42,923 nucleotides of DNA from Steroidobacteraceae bacterium (GCA_029266835.1 JAQSWD010000041.1:1-42923), one strand, 5' to 3'; numbered from the stretch's first letter, positions 29,439-37,779 are shown. Numbers and translations: made by a program. The notes: generated from the letters alone by a model not told the origin.

Positions 29439-31642
29439 AAGACCCCGGCATCGAAAATTTCCTGAAGAACCTGAAGGCTCCTTCTCCGGATCCGGCGGCG
29501 CGCCTGCGCGCCAAGCGCACGGCGCTGGCCGAGTTCGAACGCGGCCATGCGGCGAACCAGGAGATCAAACTACCCGCCGAGGCGCCCGGGCCCTTCCAAG
29601 CTTTGTTGAAGAAGCTGCGTCTCTCCCGTGAAGAAGATTCACACGGGAGCAGTTCCATGAAGTGGTACATGAATCGCGGCTTTCTCGCCGGCGCCGCTGG
29701 CCTGTGCGTGGTGGCACTCGGCCTCACCTGGGTGTTGCCCAACCTCGACCCGTACACGCGGGAGTTGACGCAGGCCGAAATGCCGTCGGCTTCCGTGCCG
29801 TCTTCCGCAGCCAAACTACCCGGTGAGGAATCGGCCGATGCCGCGGCCGAGGCCCCGGCCGAGGCGGCCGCAAGGCCTCTCGAACAAGTGGCCGGGACAT
29901 CGACGCCCGCGCCCGAGCTGAAGGACGATGCGGCGCGGTCAAGCTACGAGGCCAGGGTGCGCGACGACGCTCGCCTCACGCAAGAACTCGCCAAAGCGCG
30001 CGCCGACGCGCGCCAGGAGCAGGAAGCGCGCGGGGCGATGGGCAATGCTCGCGCGCCGTCGGCGCCGCCATCGCCCGCCAGCGAGGCCGACGAAGTGGTG
30101 GTCACGGGAATGCGCGCTCCGCTCCGCGCCGCCATGGAGATGAAGCGCGAGGCGGTGACGGTGATCGACGCGCTCGAGTATCACGAGGAAGGCCGCGACC
30201 AGTTCGGACACTTCGACAACAACCCCGTGCAGCGCGTATCGGATGCGCCCGTGTCCACCTTCTCCGCCGATGTCGACACGGCGTCGTACAGCTTCGTGCG
30301 CCGCCAGCTGAACGATGGCGAGCTTCCGGAGAAGGACGCCGTGCGCTCCGAGGAGATGATCAACTACTTCGACTACGCCTGGCCGGCCGCGAACTCGCGC
30401 CGTTCACCTTTCAAACCCACCGTGGTGGTCAGTGACTCACCGTGGAGCAAGGGCCGCAAGCTGGTGCACATCGGCATCAAGGGTTATGACGTCGATCGCG
30501 GGGAAACACCCGACGCCAACCTGGTGCTGCTGCTGGACGTCAGCGGTTCCATGAACGCGCCCGACAAGCTGCCGTTGGTGGTGCGCTCGATGGAGTTGCT
30601 GCTCGACAGCCTCAAGCCCGGCGACACCGTCGGTATCGTGGTCTACGCCGGCGCCGCGGGCACCGTGCTCGAACCCACGCCCGTGCGCGAGAAGCAGAAG
30701 ATCGTCCAGGCGCTGCGTTCGCTGCGTCCCGGTGGTTCGACCGCCGGCGCCGCCGGTATCGAACGCGCCTATCAACTGGCGGAGGCCCATTTCCGCAAGG
30801 GCGGCGTGAATCGCATCCTGCTGTGCACCGACGGGGACTTCAACGTCGGCGTGTCCGGCACCGAGGCGCTGAAGAGCCTGGTCGAACGCAAGCGCGCGAA
30901 AGGCGTCCACCTGTCGGTGCTGGGCTTTGGCGAGGGCAATTACCGCGACGAGCTCGCGCAGGCACTGGCGCAGAACGGCAATGGCGTTGCCGCGTACATC
31001 GATACCGAGAACGAAGCGCGCAAGGTGCTGGTGCAGGAAGCCGGCGCCTCGCTGTTCACCATCGCCAGCGACGTCAAGCTACAGGTGGAGTTCAACCCCG
31101 TCACGGTGAGCGAATATCGCCTGGTGGGATACGAGACGCGCGCCCTCATGACCGAGGACTTCAACAACGACGCGGTCGACGCCGGCGACGTGGGCGCGGG
31201 CCACACGGTGACCGCCATCTACGAGATCACGCCGGTGGGCGTGGAGCCGCAGTCGGTGGACGAACCGCGCTACGACGGGAATCGCCCCGAGAACCGGCGG
31301 GAGAATCGGCGCGAGAAGCGCGCACCCGAGGCTGATGGAAAGCGCGACGAATACGGGTTCCTCAAGATCCGCTACAAGCTGCCCGGCGAGCAGGAGTCGA
31401 AGCTCATCAGCGAGCCCATCCCGCTTCGTTCGGGCGGCACGTCGTCGGCGGTGAAACGCGACGTGATCTTCTCCACGGCCGTGGCCGGGTTCGCGCAGTT
31501 GCTGCGCGGTGGCATCCACACCGGCGCGCTGACTTATGACGATGTGCTCGAACAGGCGCAGTCATCGAAGGGCGAAGACCGCTTCGGTTATCGCGCCGAG
31601 TTCATCGAACTGGTGCGCAAGGCTCGCGAGGCCGGGCGGTAG
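29435..31642 (+). CDS. Membrane-anchored VWA protein (YfbK/DUF3520 type) with TonB-receptor-like motif
   Basis: 735 residues: a cytoplasmic N-terminus (1-80), one membrane helix (about 82-100), a Pro/Ala-rich stalk (105-215), a vWF N-terminal domain (about 255-350), a VWA domain whose metal site starts at Asp368-Val-Ser370-Gly-Ser372 and continues with FNVGVSGTEAL, and a DUF3520-type end with DEYGFLKIRYKLPGEQES. VWA domains bind protein partners through a metal ion. The short N-terminus, coupled by a 4-base overlap to the sigma gene, may act as anti-sigma. Odd: residues 219-247 (DEVVVTGMRAPLRAAMEMKR onwards) copy the start of TonB-dependent receptor plugs, although no barrel follows. Function unknown; envelope sensing is a reasonable guess. 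Confidence 0.85.
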   Translation: MKDPGIENFLKNLKAPSPDPAARLRAKRTALAEFERGHAANQEIKLPAEAPGPFQALLKKLRLSREEDSHGSSSMKWYMNRGFLAGAAGLCVVALGLTWVLPNLDPYTRELTQAEMPSASVPSSAAKLPGEESADAAAEAPAEAAARPLEQVAGTSTPAPELKDDAARSSYEARVRDDARLTQELAKARADARQEQEARGAMGNARAPSAPPSPASEADEVVVTGMRAPLRAAMEMKREAVTVIDALEYHEEGRDQFGHFDNNPVQRVSDAPVSTFSADVDTASYSFVRRQLNDGELPEKDAVRSEEMINYFDYAWPAANSRRSPFKPTVVVSDSPWSKGRKLVHIGIKGYDVDRGETPDANLVLLLDVSGSMNAPDKLPLVVRSMELLLDSLKPGDTVGIVVYAGAAGTVLEPTPVREKQKIVQALRSLRPGGSTAGAAGIERAYQLAEAHFRKGGVNRILLCTDGDFNVGVSGTEALKSLVERKRAKGVHLSVLGFGEGNYRDELAQALAQNGNGVAAYIDTENEARKVLVQEAGASLFTIASDVKLQVEFNPVTVSEYRLVGYETRALMTEDFNNDAVDAGDVGAGHTVTAIYEITPVGVEPQSVDEPRYDGNRPENRRENRREKRAPEADGKRDEYGFLKIRYKLPGEQESKLISEPIPLRSGGTSSAVKRDVIFSTAVAGFAQLLRGGIHTGALTYDDVLEQAQSSKGEDRFGYRAEFIELVRKAREAGR

Positions 31643-31660
31643 CCGGCCCCGCGCGCCTGA

Positions 31661-32455
31661 CTACTTGGCAGTCTTGACCTTGTAGTCCGAAGGAATCTCG
31701 AACGAGGCCGCGGGAATATCCCCGGCCTCGATCTTCGTCACCGTGGTGACGATGTTGCCCTTGGCGAGCTTGGCCATCATGCCGGCCATGGGCCCGCTGC
31801 CCCCGGCATTGATGTTGACGTTGCTCTCCAGCGCCATGCCGGCCTCCGCCATCTTGCGCGTGAGCGCCGCGTACGCCTTGGCCTGCGCCGCGCCGGTGGG
31901 CGACTTGGCGCCGCGCGGATCGCCGAAGATGAAGCCGGAATCCGCGGCCGCACGATAGAACGTCTGGTAATCGGCGAGCCCGGGCACGTCGGTGGCCAGG
32001 CACACCGTGCCGGCCAGCGTCATGGTGAGGTCCATGCCGTCGCCGGGATTTCCCGTCGGGCTGAAGGGCAGGCTCACACTGATGTCATGCACCGTGCAGC
32101 CGTGGCCCGCGATGGTCTTGGTCGCGGCGGTTTTCGTGAGCTTCGCATCCAGCGTGCCCGCGCCCACTTTCTGCAGCTGCTCGGCGATGCTGTCCAGCGT
32201 GGTCACGGTGGCGGACTTCTTCCTGGCGTCCAGGTCCACGAAACGGCGGCCGTCGATGTCGATGATCAGCGTCTGCGACTTGCCACGGATGGTGTTGTCG
32301 GTGCGCTGGTGCCTGCCTTTGAAAAGCGTCACGCCTTCGCCGCTCACGTCGATGATCATCTTGCCCGTGGTTTGCGTCGTCACCGTGACGTCGGCTTGCG
32401 CCGTGGTCGCCGCGGCTAACAAGATGCCGGAAACCAGGATTCCCTGCTTCGTCAT
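31661..32455 (-). CDS. Exported DUF4412-like protein
   Basis: 264 residues with a signal peptide (MTKQGILVSGILLAAATTAQA). The mature part starts with beta strands of the pattern TGKMIIDVSGEGVTLFKGRHQR and IIDIDGRRFVDLD, resembling DUF4412 and related outer-membrane lipoprotein-sorting-like folds. Two cysteines occur, in GHGCTVHD and TVCLATD. The ATG at 32455 follows a strong GGGAGAGG ribosome-binding site; the frame runs further upstream without one. It converges with the VWA gene, 18 bp between stops. Its upstream side contains the cytochrome remnant on the other strand. Role unknown; no pathway can be named. Confidence 0.65.
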   Translation of the reverse strand: MTKQGILVSGILLAAATTAQADVTVTTQTTGKMIIDVSGEGVTLFKGRHQRTDNTIRGKSQTLIIDIDGRRFVDLDARKKSATVTTLDSIAEQLQKVGAGTLDAKLTKTAATKTIAGHGCTVHDISVSLPFSPTGNPGDGMDLTMTLAGTVCLATDVPGLADYQTFYRAAADSGFIFGDPRGAKSPTGAAQAKAYAALTRKMAEAGMALESNVNINAGGSGPMAGMMAKLAKGNIVTTVTKIEAGDIPAASFEIPSDYKVKTAK

Positions 32456-32612
32456 TGGCCTCTCCCTGCTGTCGAGGGCGGCATTTATATCCCGGTGTGC
32501 CGGCGGCCGGAATGTCTCGTCGCGCCGACAGGTGGTTAGACTGGATCCGACGGGCGGGGGCCCCGGTTCTCGCCTTCCAGCACCACCGGCCGCGTTACGT
32601 TCAGTCGCATGC

Positions 32613-32777
32613 GGCCGCGGCCGCGAGGTTCTCCCGCCCATGCCCATCCCCGTGCACCCGAACTTCACGGACGCGGACCTGGTGGCCATTTATGCGTACC
32701 TGCAGCGCATTCCGGCGGTCCGCAACCGCGTCCCGGACCCTCGTCCGCCAGCCGCCGCTGCTGTCGCAAGTAACTGA
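32613..32777 (+). pseudogene. C-terminal remnant of a c-type cytochrome
   Basis: In one frame this stretch reads GREVLPPMPIPVHPNFTDAD and then LVAIYAYLQRIPAVRNRVPDP, stopping at TGA 32775-32777. This is the typical end of diheme or monoheme cytochrome c proteins that ligate heme with a PPMP methionine. No CxxCH heme site, start codon or signal peptide precedes it; about 50 codons remain. The likeness begins just after a GC-rich palindromic stretch (GCGGCCGCGGCCGC, about 32611-32624). The rest of the gene is missing between here and the DUF4412-like gene. The surrounding 32456-32963 otherwise holds only the presumed promoters of the flanking genes. Confidence 0.65.
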
Positions 32778-32963
32778 AATCATTGCGATTGTCGGAATCG
32801 GGCCGGGGCTGAGCGCGCAAGTGGAAGAGCAGGGTTGCAAATAAGAATTCTTCTCATGTAGCTTGCGCGCTCGGTCTGGCAAGGGCTCCGTCATGTTCCG
32901 TGGAAAAATCGGTTTCGGGTTCGTGAACGTCGGTGCGTCCGTTCGTCGAGCGATTCAGGCGTC

Positions 32964-33572
32964 GTGAATTCCCGCCGACGCATGCAGGTGTACCGCACCA
33001 TGCACCTGTGGCACTGGATCAGCGCCGCGGTGTGTTTCGCGGCGCTCATCCTGTTCACGGTGACCGGCATCACGCTGAATCATGCATCCGCGTTCAGCGC
33101 ATCGCCGCGAGTCGAGGGCTTCGAAGCCACGCTGCCGGCGCAACAGTCGGCCCTGATCACGGGCGAGACCGCGCCGGCCACATTGCCCGAGCCCCTGGAA
33201 AGCTGGCTCGAGAAGGAATTCGGCATCGATCTCACGAATGCTTCGGTCGAGTGGTCGGACGAGGAGTTGTATCTCTCGGCACCCGGCCCCGGCCGTGACG
33301 CGTGGATATCCATCGATCGCGCCACCGGCGCAGTGAAATCCGAAACCACCGACCGCGGCTGGCTGGCGTACTTCAACGACCTGCACAAGGGCCGCAACAC
33401 GGGCCTGGTGTGGACGATTTTCATCGACGTGGTGGCCGCCGCGGTACTGTTTTTCGCGATCACCGGCATGGTGCTGCTGTGGATCCAGGCCCGCCAGCGC
33501 AAGTCCACCTGGCCGCTGATCACCGGCGGCGTGGGCCTGGTGGTCGCGCTGATGATCTTCTTCGCGCATTGA
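32964..33572 (+). CDS. PepSY-type membrane protein of a flavin/iron-linked operon
   Basis: A 202-residue inner-membrane protein: helix 1 (about 18-40, LWHWISAAVCFAALILFTVTG), a periplasmic PepSY-like loop (50-130) including a PEPLESWLEKEFGID segment and AWISIDRATGAV, then two helices (about 145-175 and 182-200). His residues near the first and second membrane boundaries (MHLWHW and DLHKGRN) resemble heme- or quinone-linked PepSY-TM proteins. The start is uncertain: GTG 32964 or ATG 32982. It is first in a run with DUF2271 (23 bp), DUF4198 (19 bp) and ApbE (1 bp), so a shared job in moving electrons across the membrane is likely. Confidence 0.78.
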   Translation: MNSRRRMQVYRTMHLWHWISAAVCFAALILFTVTGITLNHASAFSASPRVEGFEATLPAQQSALITGETAPATLPEPLESWLEKEFGIDLTNASVEWSDEELYLSAPGPGRDAWISIDRATGAVKSETTDRGWLAYFNDLHKGRNTGLVWTIFIDVVAAAVLFFAITGMVLLWIQARQRKSTWPLITGGVGLVVALMIFFAH

Positions 33573-33595
33573 ATAGTTAGACAACGGAGACACGA

Positions 33596-34105
33596 ATGTT
33601 CCATCGTCCCTTCGCGGTGCTCGCATTGCTGGTGCTCGGCACGGGTGCCGCCGGCGCGGCCGACCTGAGCCTCAGCGTCGAGATCCCGCAGCTTCCGGTT
33701 GCCGAGTACCACCGGCCCTACGTGGCCATCTGGATCGAAGACGGTTCGCAGGCCATCGCCGCCAATCTTGCGGTCTGGTACCAGGTGCGCGGCGATCACA
33801 CCAAGTGGCTGCCGGACCTGCGCCAGTGGTGGCGTCGCGGTGGTCGCGATCTCAAGGTTCCCGTCGATGGCCTGACTGGCGCGACGCGCCCCGTGGGCCA
33901 GCATCTGCTCAAGTTCGACGCGGCGCAGGCGCCCTTGTCGGGCCTCAAGCCGGGCCAGTACACGCTGGTTGTCGAGGCCGTCCGCGAAGTCGGCGGACGC
34001 GAAGCGCTGCGCATTCCTTTCGAATGGCCCATCAAGGCGGCCAGGCGGGAAGCGGTGAAAGGCAGCAAGGAACTCGGCGCGGTGGCGCTGACGCTCAACC
34101 CCTAG
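33596..34105 (+). CDS. DUF2271 periplasmic protein with candidate ApbE flavinylation motif
   Basis: A 169-residue exported protein (signal peptide to GAAGAAD) with the DUF2271 pattern: VEIPQLPVAEYHRPYVAIWI, then a W-rich KWLPDLRQWWRR. The notable feature is Asp91-Gly-Leu-Thr-Gly-Ala-Thr97-Arg. ApbE flavin transferases attach FMN to the final Thr of a D-x-x-(S/T)-G-A-(T/S) motif, so Thr97 is a strong candidate for covalent FMN. An ApbE gene lies two genes downstream in the same operon. GGAGA precedes the ATG. If flavinylated, the protein would be a periplasmic electron carrier fed by the PepSY membrane protein. The motif is visible; the modification is inference. Confidence 0.8.
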   Translation: MFHRPFAVLALLVLGTGAAGAADLSLSVEIPQLPVAEYHRPYVAIWIEDGSQAIAANLAVWYQVRGDHTKWLPDLRQWWRRGGRDLKVPVDGLTGATRPVGQHLLKFDAAQAPLSGLKPGQYTLVVEAVREVGGREALRIPFEWPIKAARREAVKGSKELGAVALTLNP

Positions 34106-34124
34106 TTCAGGAGAGAAATTACCC

Positions 34125-34937
34125 ATGAATCACTCTCTCGCAAAACTCTGCGTCGTATTACTGGCCGCGACGCCGGCCATCAGTGAAGCGGCGCGCGCGT
34201 GGCTGCTGCCTTCGCAAACCGTGCTGGCGCGCTCCGGCGGCTGGGTGGCCGTGGACGCAGCCATGGCCGACGACCTGTTCTCGGTGAACCAGGGCGCCAT
34301 GCAGATTGAGAATGCGCTCACCGTCACCGGTCCGGATGGCGCGGCCGTCACGCCGCAGAACTCGTACAAGGGCCGTTCGCGATCCAGCTTCGATCTCGAG
34401 TTGCGCCAGCCCGGCACTTATCGCATCGCCGTGGCGGACAGCATGATCATGGCCCGCTGGGAAGGCGAGGACGGCAAGCCCAAGCGTTGGCGTGGGACGG
34501 CCGCGGAGATGGCCGCCAACATTCCGGCCAACGCGCCCAAGCTGGAAGTGGAACAGGTACAACGCCGCGTGGAGGCTTTCGTCAGCGTCGGGACGCCCAG
34601 CGAGGTGAAGAGCATGCAGGGCAGCGGCCTCGAGCTCGTGCCGTTGCACCATCCCAATGACCTGTATGCCCGGGAGACCACGAAGTTCCGCCTGCTGATC
34701 GACGGCAAGCCGGCGAAGAATCTCGAAGTGAAGCTGGTCGCCGGCGGCACGCGTTATCGCGATGCGCCCGAGGAGATGACGATCACTACCGATGCCAGCG
34801 GTGAATTCGCCGTCACCTGGCCGACTCCCGGCCTGTACTGGCTGGACGCGGGCATCGCCGACGAGGGCGCGAGCGTGCCCAATGTGAAAAAGCGCCGCGT
34901 CTCGTACAACGCCACCTTCGAAGTGCTGCCGCAGTAG
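34125..34937 (+). CDS. DUF4198 exported protein
   Basis: A 270-residue periplasmic protein (signal peptide ending in SEAARA) with two beta-sandwich parts. The first (about 20-110) has an AWLLPSQTVLARSGGWVAVD pattern. The second (about 160-265), starting at LELVPLHHPNDL, resembles a transthyretin- or cupredoxin-like fold, with KFRLLIDGKPAKNLEVKLV and a terminal YNATFEVLP. DUF4198 proteins commonly accompany nickel, cobalt or iron uptake receptors and PepSY/ApbE genes. Here it is third in the operon, 19 bp after DUF2271 with AGGAGA upstream, and one base before the ApbE start. Role probably in metal or ligand handling in the periplasm; not shown by motif. Confidence 0.78.
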   Translation: MNHSLAKLCVVLLAATPAISEAARAWLLPSQTVLARSGGWVAVDAAMADDLFSVNQGAMQIENALTVTGPDGAAVTPQNSYKGRSRSSFDLELRQPGTYRIAVADSMIMARWEGEDGKPKRWRGTAAEMAANIPANAPKLEVEQVQRRVEAFVSVGTPSEVKSMQGSGLELVPLHHPNDLYARETTKFRLLIDGKPAKNLEVKLVAGGTRYRDAPEEMTITTDASGEFAVTWPTPGLYWLDAGIADEGASVPNVKKRRVSYNATFEVLPQ

Positions 34938-34938
34938 T

Positions 34939-36027
34939 TTGACGCGGCTGCGGCTCATCGCGATCTGCGCGGCCGCGTCGCTGGCGGGTTGCATCGCGAG
35001 CGACCGTGCGACGCGCGTTGGGGCTTCCGGCTCCGGTGTGCCGCTGCGCTCCGCTGGGACCCTGCTGGCGGGTGAGACCCTGCTGGTGGGTGAAACCATG
35101 GGCAGCGCCTGGACCGTCAAGGTGAACGGCACGCTGCCCATCCCGGCCGAGGAGCTGCGCGCCGGCATCCAGTCGCGCTTCGAAGCCGTGAACCAGGCCT
35201 TGAGCACCTGGCGCGCGGATTCCGCGCTCTCGCGTTTCAACGAGGACGACAGCGGCGAGTGGCGCGAGGTGGATCCGGAACTCGCCAGTGTCATGTCTTA
35301 CGCGTTGAAACTGGCGGAGGCCAGCGACGGTGCGTACGACATTACCGTGGGTCCGCTGGTGAATCTCTGGGGCTTCGGTCCGGACCCCGCCACTCATCGC
35401 GCGCCGGACGCGCAAGCCATCTCGCGGGCGCTTTCGCGCGTGGGCTGGCGCAAGGTGGAAGTGGACGAAGCCCGCCACCGCGCGCGCAAACAACCTGGTG
35501 TGCGCGTGGACCTGTCGTCGCTGGGCAAGGGACGCGGCGTGGATCGCGTGGCCGAGTATCTGGATGCGGCCGGCGTGTCCAACTACCTCATCGATCTGTC
35601 GGGAAAATTGCGCGCGCGCGGCCACAACAGCGCGGGCAGCGCGTGGCGGGTCGCCGTGGAGCGGCCCATCGCCGACGCGGGCACCGACAGCACGGCGGTC
35701 GAGCCCGAGGTGGTGACGCTGCACGATTCCAGCGTGGCCACCGCCGGCGACTATCGGCGTTTCTTCGAAAGCGATGGACGGCACTACTCGCACATCATCG
35801 ACCCGCGCACCGGGGAGCCGGTGCGGCATCGCACCGTGTCGGCCACTTCACTCGATCACGATTGCATGGATGCCGATGCCTGGGCCACGGTGTTCATGGT
35901 GATGGAGCCGGAAAAGGCGCTGGCGCTGGCAGCCGCGCGGAATCTGGAGATGCTGCTGATCGAACGGGGTCCGCGGGGATACCGCCTGCGGCCCAGCGCC
36001 GCCTGGCGGGCCGGGCGGCCTCACTAA
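34939..36027 (+). CDS. apbE: FAD:protein FMN transferase (ApbE), lipoprotein form
   Basis: ApbE transfers FMN from FAD onto threonine of exported proteins. The TTG at 34939, one base after the preceding stop, opens a signal ending in the lipobox LAGC. ApbE features in order: GETMGSAWTVKV, LSTWRADSALSRFN, YDITVGPLVNLWGFGP, DLSSLGKGRGVDRVAEYL, SHIIDPRTGEPV and the DADAWATVFMV metal/FAD end. The segment that is usually GG-E/D-I-R reads LSGKLRARG here, with Ser for Gly and Lys for the acidic residue, a change at a nucleotide-contact position. Whether it lowers activity is unknown. Its likely substrate is Thr97 of the DUF2271 protein in the same operon. Confidence 0.87.
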   Translation: MTRLRLIAICAAASLAGCIASDRATRVGASGSGVPLRSAGTLLAGETLLVGETMGSAWTVKVNGTLPIPAEELRAGIQSRFEAVNQALSTWRADSALSRFNEDDSGEWREVDPELASVMSYALKLAEASDGAYDITVGPLVNLWGFGPDPATHRAPDAQAISRALSRVGWRKVEVDEARHRARKQPGVRVDLSSLGKGRGVDRVAEYLDAAGVSNYLIDLSGKLRARGHNSAGSAWRVAVERPIADAGTDSTAVEPEVVTLHDSSVATAGDYRRFFESDGRHYSHIIDPRTGEPVRHRTVSATSLDHDCMDADAWATVFMVMEPEKALALAAARNLEMLLIERGPRGYRLRPSAAWRAGRPH

Positions 36028-36110
36028 CACGCCTGTCAGCCGGCGCTGGCGCGCGGATTCGCCCTGCGCCGACAAGCGCCTCGAGTGGTTAGGCTGCGCG
36101 CTCGGGCAGA

Positions 36111-36983
36111 ATGCATGACGTGAGTTCGCGACGAAGTCTCTGGAAACTGCTGAAAGGCACCACCGAGAACTGGCTCGATGACCAGGCGTCCAGCGTCAGC
36201 GCCGCGCTCGCCTTTTATTGCGCCTTTTCACTGGCGCCCCTGCTCATCATCATCGTCTCCATCGCCAGCTGGATCGTCGGCGCCGAACTCGCGACCTCCT
36301 ATCTCGAGAGTCAGGTGACGATGCTGTTCGGGCGGCAATCCGCCGCACTCATCCTGGCCGCCATGGACAGCGCCAACAGCGAGGAGGGCGTCTGGGCGAC
36401 GGTGCTGAGCGTCATCATGCTGCTCGTGGGCGCGAGCACGGTATTCGCCGCGCTTCAGCAGGCGCTGCAACAGATCTGGGGTGGGCGTGACTCGTTGCCG
36501 CACGGCTGGCGCGGATTCCTGCGCGCGCGCCTGCTTTCATTCGGCTTCATCCTGGCGATCGGCTTCCTGCTGCTGGTGTCGCTCACGCTCACGACGGCGC
36601 TCACAGCGCTGCGCGGGTTCGTGACCAGGCACTTCGAAGGCATGGTGACCTTGTTCGCCGGCGTCGATTTCCTGCTGTCCGTGGCGCTTGGCACGGGCCT
36701 GGTGGCATTGATGTATCGCTATTTGCCGGCGAAGCGGCTGCCTTGGCGGCAGGTGCTGATCGGCGCGCTGGTCACCGCGCTGCTCTTCCACCTGGGCCGC
36801 TGGGGAATCGCCCTCTACCTGAGCCGCGCCACGCAGCCCACTGCCTATGGCGCCGCGGCGTCGTTCGCCGCGCTGCTGCTGTGGTTGTACTACTCGGCGC
36901 AGATCTTCCTGTTCGGCGCCGAGTTCACCGCCTGCCTGGGACGCTCGCGAAAACCGCCGCCGCTGACGGCTGCTGGCGCGTAG
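36111..36983 (+). CDS. YihY/BrkB family inner-membrane protein
   Basis: A 290-residue protein with about six membrane helices. Family markers are WLDDQASSVSAALAFYCAFS near the N-terminus, the LFGRQSA segment after helix 1, ASTVFAALQQALQQIW in the middle, and YGAAASFAALLLWLYYSAQI with FLFGAEFTA at the end. YihY members have been proposed as transporters or envelope proteins; the older RNase BN label is not supported for this family. The start ATG at 36111 is 83 bp after apbE, so it may be transcribed separately. It converges with the small secreted-protein gene that ends at 36996. Confidence 0.87.
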   Translation: MHDVSSRRSLWKLLKGTTENWLDDQASSVSAALAFYCAFSLAPLLIIIVSIASWIVGAELATSYLESQVTMLFGRQSAALILAAMDSANSEEGVWATVLSVIMLLVGASTVFAALQQALQQIWGGRDSLPHGWRGFLRARLLSFGFILAIGFLLLVSLTLTTALTALRGFVTRHFEGMVTLFAGVDFLLSVALGTGLVALMYRYLPAKRLPWRQVLIGALVTALLFHLGRWGIALYLSRATQPTAYGAAASFAALLLWLYYSAQIFLFGAEFTACLGRSRKPPPLTAAGA

Positions 36984-36990
36984 CCTTGCC

Positions 36991-37006
36991 CGCGCCTACT
37001 GGCGCG
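36991..37006 (+). terminator. Possible weak terminator hairpin after the YihY gene
   Basis: CGCGCC (36991-36996) and GGCGCG (37001-37006) form a 6-bp stem with a TACT loop, followed by TGATTCTAAATTT, which is only moderately T-rich. It overlaps the end of the convergent gene. A weak candidate. Confidence 0.3.
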
Positions 37007-37439
37007 TGATTCTAAATTTCCCGAAGGCGATGCCCAGGTCCCAGCCGCGCCCGGTGCCGCTCAGGCCCAGCGAGACTTCGCCCTTGGTCATGGCGCGCGC
37101 GCCCGAGGATTTCACAGCGCCGGCGTGGGCTTCCGCATCGGCGTAGGCGCCGAAGATCTCTTCGATGTCCTTCACCTTGGAGAAGTCGCCGTGACCGTTC
37201 TCGATGGACGACTTGCCGGCGGTGAGGCCGCCGCCACGCGCTTCGAGCTTCACATTGGCGGTCTGGCCGTTCGAGCAGGTGACGGTGCCCGTGCCGCTGG
37301 CGCGCTTGTAGATGGCCGACCAGCCCTTCATGGAAAACTTCATTTCGCACTTCACATTCGCGGCCGGGTCCGCCGCGAAGGCGTGGGTGGCGGCCAGGAG
37401 GAGGCCGGTCATGCAGACGAGTCGTGTGAGGTTTTTCAT
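36996..37439 (-). CDS. Hypothetical exported protein
   Basis: A 147-residue protein with a signal peptide (MKNLTRLVCMTGLLLAATHAFA). The mature part is a probable beta-rich domain with two cysteines, in VKCEMKFS and GTVTCSNG, which may form a disulfide, and the segments TANVKLEARGGGLTAG and RGWDLGIAFGKFRI. I recognise the style of a conserved secreted protein of proteobacteria but no named family. The ATG at 37439 begins the signal peptide; nine further codons upstream are open. A perfect 10-bp palindrome GTGACGTCAC lies 18 bp upstream. No functional clue from neighbours. Confidence 0.6.
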   Translation of the reverse strand: MKNLTRLVCMTGLLLAATHAFAADPAANVKCEMKFSMKGWSAIYKRASGTGTVTCSNGQTANVKLEARGGGLTAGKSSIENGHGDFSKVKDIEEIFGAYADAEAHAGAVKSSGARAMTKGEVSLGLSGTGRGWDLGIAFGKFRITRQ

Positions 37440-37456
37440 GGGCCGGCAACGTACCT

Positions 37457-37466
37457 GTGACGTCAC
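37457..37466. promoter_or_regulatory. Perfect palindrome GTGACGTCAC
   Basis: A 10-bp perfect palindrome located 18 bp before the minus-strand secreted-protein gene. It could be an operator; no regulator is assigned. Confidence 0.35.
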
Positions 37467-37769
37467 CCCAAGGCAAGGTTGTCAGAGCACTGTCAAATCG
37501 CCATGCCGGTGGGCGCGCGGCGCCCCGCTGCGACAGGAGTAGTTAGTCCGCCCGCCGCTTCCGCGTGCCTCCCTCGTTGGTTACTGGTTGTCCCGCGGCC
37601 TCATCGGCGCAGGATTCGGGGTCGAGACGGTGCTTTTCTGATTTTTGATGACAAATTTCTGGCCGGTAGCGTTATCAGGAATGTAGCCTCCCGAATCGCG
37701 CGAATTTGGGCCATTAATACGATTTTTGATGGTTCATATAGCCAAATTGTGATGGATATCGCGCTTAAT

Positions 37770-37779
37770 TGATCGATCA
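37770..37779. promoter_or_regulatory. Perfect palindrome TGATCGATCA
   Basis: A 10-bp palindrome in the AT-rich part of the intergenic region, 12 bp before the inverted repeat at 37792-37807. Possible regulator site for the rhamnose/receptor genes. Confidence 0.35.

Noticed and set aside
37661..37680. LacI-type operator around GGTAGCGTTATCAGG
   Set aside because: On checking, the two halves match at too few positions to count as a dyad.
37479..37772. 97-codon plus-strand frame in the intergenic region
   Set aside because: No ribosome-binding site, no domain, and it crosses the AT-rich regulatory-looking stretch.
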